From positions 1 to 24,665 of the forward strand of contig CAYOEZ010000044.1 in NCBI GenBank assembly GCA_964402955.1: a stretch of 24,665 nt of DNA, read 5' to 3'. The translations under genes and the position numbers were made by a program. This document shows positions 15,402-21,207 of the stretch, piece by piece (positions within the stretch are counted from its first letter, which is position 1; each line of letters opens with the position of its first letter). The notes under the pieces were generated by a model. That model was not told the DNA's origin. It worked only from the letters and a program-made list of their open reading frames with translations, and did no database searches. The stretch comes from CAYOEZ01 sp964402955. Its GTDB lineage: Bacteria > Chloroflexota > DTOL01 > DAOUCN01.

Positions 15402-17534
15402 CTACATCGTCTCGCTGCCGCTCTCAGGGAGAGATGGTTCACCGACCACCTTGATGCGGTCGCGCCCGTCTTCCTTAGCAAGATAGAGCATCCTATCAGC
15501 CATAACGATGAGGTCCTCGACCGTGGAGACATGGCGGGGGTATGTGGCGATGCCCTGGCTGACCGTCGGCTTGGGGATCGCTTCGCCGTGGGCGCCGACC
15601 AGCCGCGCGCCGGCCAGGCTCTGGCGAAAACGCTCTGCAACGCGCAACGCATCGTCGGCGGTAGCGCCGGGGAGAACAACAACGAATTCCTCGCCTCCCC
15701 AGCGGCCAACCGCATCCGTGCTCTTAACGTGAGCCTGCATTGTCTGTGCTGTTAGCCGCAGCACCTCGTCTCCGATGACGTGACCGTATTGGTCGTTGTA
15801 CATTTTGAAGTGATCGATGTCAAGCATGATCAAGGACAACGGTTTTTGGGTGGCCTTGCAGCGGTCGAACGCTTCCTGCAGCCAGGTCAGAAGGTAGCCA
15901 TGATTGCTGACGCCTGTGAGGGAATCGCGGCGCGCCTGGTCTTGTACTTGCGCGTGGTGGTGGGCATTGTCGAGGGCCAGAGAGGCTTGCTGTGCGACGG
16001 CATCCAGTAGCGCCATATCATCTTCATTGAAGGCGTATGGTTGGTAAGACGCCACAGCCAGCAGCCCCAGGACGGAGTCGCCTGCCATAATCGGTACGCC
16101 AAGCCATGATTCCGATGGACGGTCTTCGCCCAGGATGATGGGGGCTGTCGGCAGGTCACTAATCTCAGTTGCCAGATTGCGCACGAGCAACGGTTTCCGT
16201 TTCAGAACGACCCACGTGGCTAGCCCCTGGCCAAGCGGCACCTGCTGGCGTGGGAAGCGCTGGCTATTGTCGATCAGAATGCGCAGGTCAAGCATGCCGG
16301 TTTTCTGATCGTAGAGCGACACGAAGTATGTATCGCAGGGGATAGCCAGACTCACCTGTTGATGGATCGACTCCATCAGGTCATCCAACTCGATTGTTGA
16401 GCTAATGGCGCGTCCAATCTCGATCAGTGCAGCGAAACGTTCGGCCTGGCGAAGCGTCCCTTCGTGCAAACGGGCATTCTGAATCACCGCGCCCAGTTGT
16501 GCGGTGATCGTGCGCAGCAAGCTGAGTTTTTCCGGATCGAAAGGTGCGCGCTGCGCGTCGCGCGCCTCGCCAACCAGGATGGCGCCCAGCATCGCTCCGC
16601 TGGCAATGATGGGGAGGAAGCAGACCACTTTGATTCCGTCGGGGAAAAGAGCCTGCTGCTCATTCCGTTCTAGATCGGTTGTCCCCTTGCTCGCGACGAT
16701 GAGTGTCACTTGGGCATTGTCGACCGCGGCGCGCAAGCGGGGCATGTCTTTCAATAACCATTGTTCACCGACAACCGCCTGCCAATCGCCCAGAGCATGG
16801 AGGGCATGGACGCCGCGGGTTGTCAACATATGGCGGTCCTTGTCAAAGAGACAGAGGCGGCACAGAGTGACAGGAATTCCCGCAGCGATCTTCACGGCCA
16901 GAGCTGGCAAGACGGTTTCCGTGTCCAGCGACGATGTCGTCGTCGCACTGGCGTCCAACAAGAAGTCCAGTTCTGTGCTGTATTTCAGTATCTCTGCGTT
17001 TCTCTTGCGCAGCGCTCCCGCCAGTGAACTTACCAGGTATGCGGAGCTTGCGAAGACGATCCCCGTGAGCGCTAGTTGCACCACGGATGTTATGGTCGGG
17101 GCAGCCTGCACGCTACTGGCGAGACCATCAAAGAAAGTCGCCAGCAGAGCGATGAGAAGCGAGGTTCTGATGTCGCTCTCCATGGCGATAGCGACAATAA
17201 CCAGGACGTAGAACATGTCCATGTCTATGTGGTAGGGAGCCAGGAGGTACGATGCCCACGACAACAACGGAATGCCTGCAGACGCTGCTAGCAGACGCGG
17301 CTTCGAGTTGGCAGCGTACTTGGGTACGATCCAATGAAAAAGCAGACGCAGATACAAAACGGACGCAACAATCAAGAGGATCGCTTGTATCCGTTGCTCA
17401 GGTGGCCAGGGGAGCAAGAGCATGACCGCGGCGCAAATGGCGGCGGCAAGCCAGGAGACTGCTTCTACCGGATGCATAAGCTCCGCTTGAACATCGGTGA
17501 GCGCTTTCGTCTGTGGCGTAGCCAAAGCCGGCAC
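15402..17534 (-). CDS. Membrane diguanylate cyclase (GAF-GAF-GGDEF)
   Basis: A 710-residue inner-membrane protein that should make cyclic di-GMP from two GTP. Five or six hydrophobic segments cover about 25-174, followed by GAF-like domains at about 186-355 and 366-525 and a GGDEF domain (about 530-700). The GGDEF domain carries RRDSLTGVSNHGYL (535-548), LDIDHFKMYND (571-581) and an intact active site GGEEF (613-617). The inhibitory I-site RxxD position five residues upstream is KSTD (604-607), so product inhibition is probably weak. The start is GTG at 17534 without a clear ribosome binding site; ATG at 17477 (residue 20) with GGAG three nt upstream is an alternative. It stands alone with its own promoter. 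Its stop is 134 bp upstream of the isomerase start, so read-through into the sugar operon is possible. Confidence 0.93.
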   Translation of the reverse strand: MPALATPQTKALTDVQAELMHPVEAVSWLAAAICAAVMLLLPWPPEQRIQAILLIVASVLYLRLLFHWIVPKYAANSKPRLLAASAGIPLLSWASYLLAPYHIDMDMFYVLVIVAIAMESDIRTSLLIALLATFFDGLASSVQAAPTITSVVQLALTGIVFASSAYLVSSLAGALRKRNAEILKYSTELDFLLDASATTTSSLDTETVLPALAVKIAAGIPVTLCRLCLFDKDRHMLTTRGVHALHALGDWQAVVGEQWLLKDMPRLRAAVDNAQVTLIVASKGTTDLERNEQQALFPDGIKVVCFLPIIASGAMLGAILVGEARDAQRAPFDPEKLSLLRTITAQLGAVIQNARLHEGTLRQAERFAALIEIGRAISSTIELDDLMESIHQQVSLAIPCDTYFVSLYDQKTGMLDLRILIDNSQRFPRQQVPLGQGLATWVVLKRKPLLVRNLATEISDLPTAPIILGEDRPSESWLGVPIMAGDSVLGLLAVASYQPYAFNEDDMALLDAVAQQASLALDNAHHHAQVQDQARRDSLTGVSNHGYLLTWLQEAFDRCKATQKPLSLIMLDIDHFKMYNDQYGHVIGDEVLRLTAQTMQAHVKSTDAVGRWGGEEFVVVLPGATADDALRVAERFRQSLAGARLVGAHGEAIPKPTVSQGIATYPRHVSTVEDLIVMADRMLYLAKEDGRDRIKVVGEPSLPESGSETM

Positions 17535-17736
17535 CTCACGAGCTTGCTTGGCGGCTGCACGACACCCCGCTACTCAGACATGGCTGGACGACGGGGCGAT
17601 CGTTTGAAGATCTGCACATGGGGTCACTACGTATTGCCTGCGTCTCTGCCGTGATCTGATCACAAGAGACATGCGCGTGGCTCGATGCAGGGGGTGGTCG
17701 TTGCGGCGGCCCACATTCCCCCGCTCGCTCAACAGC

Positions 17737-17765
17737 ATGATACCATGTGCGGCAGGCGATGTCAA
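17737..17765 (-). promoter_or_regulatory. Promoter of the diguanylate cyclase gene
   Basis: On the minus strand TTGACA (17765 to 17760, perfect), 17 bp, then TATCAT (17742 to 17737, 5/6). It predicts a long 5' leader of about 195 nt before the GTG start, or about 250 nt if the ATG at 17477 is used. Confidence 0.6.
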
Positions 17766-17783
17766 CGGTTTGCACAAAGGCAT

Positions 17784-17914
17784 CTGTTCACAGGTGTCTC
17801 GTGATAGACGCTAACGACGTAGGGGCGCTGCTTGCTGCGCCAGACCCGCTATTGAGACAACATAAATGGGCGCAGCAAGCAGCGCCCCTACGTCCGCACC
17901 ATAACCGTGAACAG
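17784..17914. repeat. Dispersed repeat with a perfect 26-bp inverted repeat
   Basis: The arms 17816-17841 and 17869-17894 are perfect reverse complements (core GTAGGGGCGCTGCTTGCTGC) around a 27-bp centre. An outer inverted pair, CTGTTCAC (17784-17791) and GTGAACAG (17907-17914), may mark the element ends. There is no open frame, so it would be non-autonomous. A fragment of its left end recurs at 24541-24579. Confidence 0.75.
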
Positions 17915-17957
17915 TTACGCACAAATGTGTCGTGAACAGTTTCCCGACGCATGCGGG

Positions 17958-17986
17958 TTGACGTTCGCTGCGGGTTGGAGTAGAAT
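17958..17986 (+). promoter_or_regulatory. Promoter of the aldolase-kinase operon
   Basis: TTGACG (17958-17963, 5/6), 17 bp, TAGAAT (17981-17986, 5/6). A 9-bp direct repeat TGCGGGTTG covers the -35 box (17952-17960) and the spacer (17969-17977), 17 bp apart, and could be a regulator binding site. Transcription should start near 17993, leaving a leader of nearly 100 nt. Confidence 0.6.
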
Positions 17987-18090
17987 ACTTACCGGCTCCT
18001 GGCGCACCCCCCAGGCGCCGCCACGCGCTGACAGTGTCCGCATACGTGGCCAGGCCCGACATTCTGCGCCGGCATGATTGGAGGATGAGT

Positions 18091-19002
18091 GTGGTTAGCA
18101 CAACCGACAAGGTGACTGCGGCAGCCCGCGCCGGGCTGGTCGTTCCCGCATTCAACATACCGTATCTGCCTATGATGAAACCGGTCATCCAGGCAGTCGT
18201 GGATCAAGATTGTTTTGCTCTGGTTGCTGTCGCTCGTCTGGAGTGGATCAAATTCGAGTCGCATAGCCCGGCCGCTGTCATCGATGAATATCGTAAGTGG
18301 GCACGTCCAGGATACGTTTCTTTGCATCTTGATCATGTGCCGGTGATCGATGAGGATGGCCTGCGCGTCGATTTCTATGAAATTATCCAGCAAGCAATTG
18401 AACTCGGTTACCAGTCGGTGATGGTCGATGGCTCACGCTTGCCCCTGGACGGCAACATCGAAGCGACGCGGCGTGTGGTTGAGATGGCGCATATGGCCGG
18501 CGTGCCGTGTGAGGCAGAACTCGGCGCAGTAATGGGGCACGAGGCTGGCCCCTTGCCGCCGTATGACGAGCTTTTCGCCTCGGGCATGGGTTTTACCGAT
18601 GTGGCAGAGGCGCAGCGGTTCGTGCACGAGACCGGGTGTGACTGGCTGTCGGTCGCTATTGGCAACGTGCACGGAGCGGTTTCCGGCGTCCTCAAGGACA
18701 AGAAGAAGGTCGAGGCGCGTCTCAGCCTCGGTCATCTCGACCGCTTGCGCCAGGCAACCGGTGTGCCCCTGGTTCTGCACGGCGGCTCGGGTATCAGACA
18801 GGACGACGTACTCGCTGCCATCAAGCGCGGCATCGCCAAGATCAATATCGGCACTGACATCCGCCAGCCATACGAAGCCGCCATACGAGATACGAAAGAT
18901 GTGGAGGCAGCCCGTCAGGTTGTTTATACCCGCACCTGCGAGCTGCTGCGTGATTCGCTTGGCCTTGCCGGCACGCGCAGTCTGATCGCAGACGCGGTAT
19001 AG
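18091..19002 (+). CDS. Class II (zinc) ketose-bisphosphate aldolase
   Basis: A 303-residue TIM-barrel aldolase that should split a ketose phosphate or bisphosphate into dihydroxyacetone phosphate and an aldehyde. Residues: LHLDH (78-82), with catalytic Asp81 and zinc ligand His82; VDGSRLPLDGNI (112-123); EAELG (141-145); zinc ligands His194 (NVHGAV) and His230 (VLHGGSGI); and the phosphate site KINIGTDIR (250-258). The length fits the GatY/FbaA group. GGAGG (18080-18084) touches the ATG at 18085, so the GTG at 18091, 6 nt away, is preferred; a frame up to 18034 has no signal. The FGGY kinase follows after 9 bp. Paired with that kinase and the isomerase across the way, it is likely the last step of a sugar pathway. 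Confidence 0.92.
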   Translation: MVSTTDKVTAAARAGLVVPAFNIPYLPMMKPVIQAVVDQDCFALVAVARLEWIKFESHSPAAVIDEYRKWARPGYVSLHLDHVPVIDEDGLRVDFYEIIQQAIELGYQSVMVDGSRLPLDGNIEATRRVVEMAHMAGVPCEAELGAVMGHEAGPLPPYDELFASGMGFTDVAEAQRFVHETGCDWLSVAIGNVHGAVSGVLKDKKKVEARLSLGHLDRLRQATGVPLVLHGGSGIRQDDVLAAIKRGIAKINIGTDIRQPYEAAIRDTKDVEAARQVVYTRTCELLRDSLGLAGTRSLIADAV

Positions 19003-19011
19003 GGAGAACGC

Positions 19012-20529
19012 ATGAGTCTTCTCGGAATTGACGCAGGAACAACGGGCTGCAAGGCGGTGGCATTTTCACTGCGCGGCGAGGCGCTGGCGTCTGCCTACCG
19101 TGAATACGACATCAACCGGCCGCAGCCGGGCTGGGATGAGCTTGATCCGGGCGAGGTGTGGAGTAAGGTCAAGAGCGCCATCGCTGCCGTTGTCAGCCAG
19201 ACGACGCATGACCCGGTTCAGGCCTTGTCCGTGTCGTCGCTTGGCGAAGCAATGGTTCCCGTGACGATGGACAGGACAATTCTCGGCCCATCGATCCTCC
19301 TCTCGGATGCGCGCGGCGCTGAGTATTTGCCGGAGTTGGCGCGCAACCTGTCGGCGCAGCGACTCTATGAGATCAACGGTAATACTCTTGGCAATCACTA
19401 TAGCCTGACCAAGCTGCTGTGGACGAAGCGCCAGCGGCCTGATCTGTACCAGAAGGCCGACAAGTTCCTTCTGTGGAGTAGCTTCATCTCCTTCATGCTC
19501 GGCGCGGAAGCGGTGGTCGATTACTCGCTGGCCAATCGAACGCTGCTCTTCGACGTCAACCGTTTCGCCTGGTCGCCTGAGTTACTTACCTGGGCCGGGC
19601 TGGACGAAGACAAGCTGCCTGCGACGACGCCATCTGGAACGGTGGTCGGCTCTGTGGCAGGGCATGTCGCCGCCGAGCTTGGCTTGCCGCCGGGCGTGGC
19701 GATTGTCAGCGGGGCGCACGATCAGTGCGCCAATGCGGTGGGCTGCGGCGTCATTTGTGAGGGGAGCGCTGTCTTTGGCATGGGGACGTTCCTGTGCATC
19801 ACTCCCGTGTTTACACAGCGGCGCGACCCGGCGCTGATGATCGGGCGTGGGCTGAGCACCGAGCATCACGCTGTGCCGGGCCAATATGTCTGCTTCATCT
19901 ACAACCAGGGTGGCTCGCTCGTCAAGTGGTTTCGCAATACGTTTGCCGCCAGCGAGCAGCGGCAGGCGCGCGCCAGCGGCCGCGATGTCTATCCCGGCTT
20001 GTTTGCCGAGCTTCCGGCGCGGCCCAGCAGTGTGGTCGTTCTGCCGCATTTCACCAGCAAGGGGCCGCCGGCATTCTTGACCGATTCCAGCGGCGTGATC
20101 GCCGGGCTGCACCTGGATACAACGCGGGGAGACATTCTCAAAGGAATCCTCGAAGGGACAACGTTCTACCTGAAGCAGTGCGTGGACGATCTTCCCCCAA
20201 CTGGCATAGAGATCAGGGATTACCGCGCCGTCGGCGGCGGGAGCAAGGCGGATGGCTGGATACAGCTCTGCGCCGACATTCTGGGCCGCCCGTTCATCCG
20301 TCCAAAGACAACAGAGGCCGGAGCGCTGGGCGCTGCCATTATTGCCGGTGTGGGCAAGGGCGTTTTCTCATCCTACGCTAGCGCCGTGCAAAGCATGGTC
20401 GAACTGGACAGGACGTTCGAGCCTGATGCGCGCAAGACGGCGCTCTATGCGCAGCGCTACGCGCGCTATGCCCGCCTGTGGCCGCTTCTGAGCGACTATC
20501 TGCGGGATACGGGTGCAACGTCGAAATAG
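19012..20529 (+). CDS. FGGY-family carbohydrate kinase (xylulokinase-like)
   Basis: A 505-residue ATP-dependent sugar kinase. The N-terminal phosphate loop is GIDAGTTGCK (5-14); HDQCANAVGCG (236-246) carries the catalytic base Asp237; GMGTF (256-260) and AVGGGSKADGW near 405-415 belong to the ATP site. The length is typical of the family. It starts at ATG 19012 with GGGAG 6 nt upstream, 9 bp after the aldolase stop, so the two are cotranscribed. FGGY kinases phosphorylate xylulose, fuculose, ribulose, rhamnulose or glycerol; with a fucose-type isomerase nearby, a 1-ketose such as fuculose or ribulose is as likely as xylulose. A piece of a related gene's 3' end lies at 24468-24530. Confidence 0.93.
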   Translation: MSLLGIDAGTTGCKAVAFSLRGEALASAYREYDINRPQPGWDELDPGEVWSKVKSAIAAVVSQTTHDPVQALSVSSLGEAMVPVTMDRTILGPSILLSDARGAEYLPELARNLSAQRLYEINGNTLGNHYSLTKLLWTKRQRPDLYQKADKFLLWSSFISFMLGAEAVVDYSLANRTLLFDVNRFAWSPELLTWAGLDEDKLPATTPSGTVVGSVAGHVAAELGLPPGVAIVSGAHDQCANAVGCGVICEGSAVFGMGTFLCITPVFTQRRDPALMIGRGLSTEHHAVPGQYVCFIYNQGGSLVKWFRNTFAASEQRQARASGRDVYPGLFAELPARPSSVVVLPHFTSKGPPAFLTDSSGVIAGLHLDTTRGDILKGILEGTTFYLKQCVDDLPPTGIEIRDYRAVGGGSKADGWIQLCADILGRPFIRPKTTEAGALGAAIIAGVGKGVFSSYASAVQSMVELDRTFEPDARKTALYAQRYARYARLWPLLSDYLRDTGATSK

Positions 20530-21207
20530 TGTGTTGCCCATCCGTTGGCCTTCTGCACCCGCGCCCCCTGCGCAATACAGATGCCGTGACGGTCCTCGAT
20601 GCCGGTGTCATCACAGGCAGTCCCCACGGTCAAGCCGTATGGCCACGGCGTCTGATCTGTGCATGGCGGATCAAAGATGGCGATTCTACGATGCCTTGTG
20701 TCTTTGTTCTCGATGTTGACAAAACTCTTCCGACGTGCTACATGTTCCTATATATATTCGCTTATGTATTTAGTGCATTCTCTTGCTCTATACGATAGTT
20801 CCCTCCCTCTACGCCTGGACTTGGACATCTTTTCATCGAACTCCACGACCATCTGCGTATCTGCAGGAGGCGACGATTGCAGACAGAGTGACCAGGACCA
20901 CTGGACGACTTCTTCCAGTGTGTATCCTGTGTGTGCGTGTATGTCGGCAGCCGTCTTGTCAGGCGAAAACAATCCGCCATTGGTCTGAGACTGAGACCGG
21001 GATAGTCCGAGCATGAGGAGTCATTCATGGACCGGCGCTCCGGCTCCTCAGTGCAGCGACCGTTGCGACTCGTTGAAGCGCTTGCAACGTGGATAGGCGC
21101 CGGAGCCTATGCGTAAAGCCTTCAATTATGCGGTGACACAGGCGCCGGCTGCAGTCCCGGTGATTAGCTATTGCTCACGCATCCAGAGGTCAGTGCAGGG
21201 AGACGAC
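20530..21207. other. Long intergenic region upstream of the metalloprotease
   Basis: 678 bp. No known gene is recognised. An AT-rich island (about 20690-20830) contrasts with the GC-rich surroundings and carries TTGACA-N17-TACATG (20716-20744), a possible promoter. A GT-rich stretch follows near 20920-20945. The right part holds a 29-codon open frame with a good ribosome binding site (21027-21116) and a palindrome ATAGGCGCCGGAGCCTAT (21093-21110, 16 of 18 symmetric). Open frames of 88-109 codons cross the area on both strands without family features. Confidence 0.6.
21027..21116 (+). CDS. Possible 29-residue leader peptide
   Basis: An ATG at 21027 is preceded by GAGGAG (21015-21020) at 6 nt, one of the best ribosome binding sites in the window, and the frame runs 29 codons to TAA at 21114. 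The peptide begins MDRRSGSS and ends in WIGAGAYA. The last codons overlap an imperfect 18-bp palindrome (21093-21110), and the metalloprotease ATG is 91 bp further on. It could be a translated leader that affects the downstream gene, or a chance frame. I do not recognise the peptide. Confidence 0.3.
   Translation: MDRRSGSSVQRPLRLVEALATWIGAGAYA

Larger units (their letters stand above)
17535..18090. other. Divergent intergenic region, diguanylate cyclase / aldolase
   Basis: 556 bp without a convincing gene. It holds the diguanylate cyclase promoter (17737-17765, minus) with a leader of about 195 nt, the 26-bp inverted repeat element (17784-17914), an 11-bp direct repeat CGTGAACAGTT (17906-17916 and 17931-17941), and the aldolase-kinase promoter (17958-17986, plus). 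Confidence 0.7.

Noticed and set aside
17816..17894. Rho-independent terminator
   Set aside because: The stem is 26 bp with a 27-nt centre and no T run, and it lies between two divergent promoters where no transcript needs to end.
20748..21014. 88-codon minus-strand frame in the region before the protease
   Set aside because: No ribosome binding site was found, it shares the region with equally long frames on the other strand, and it has no family features.
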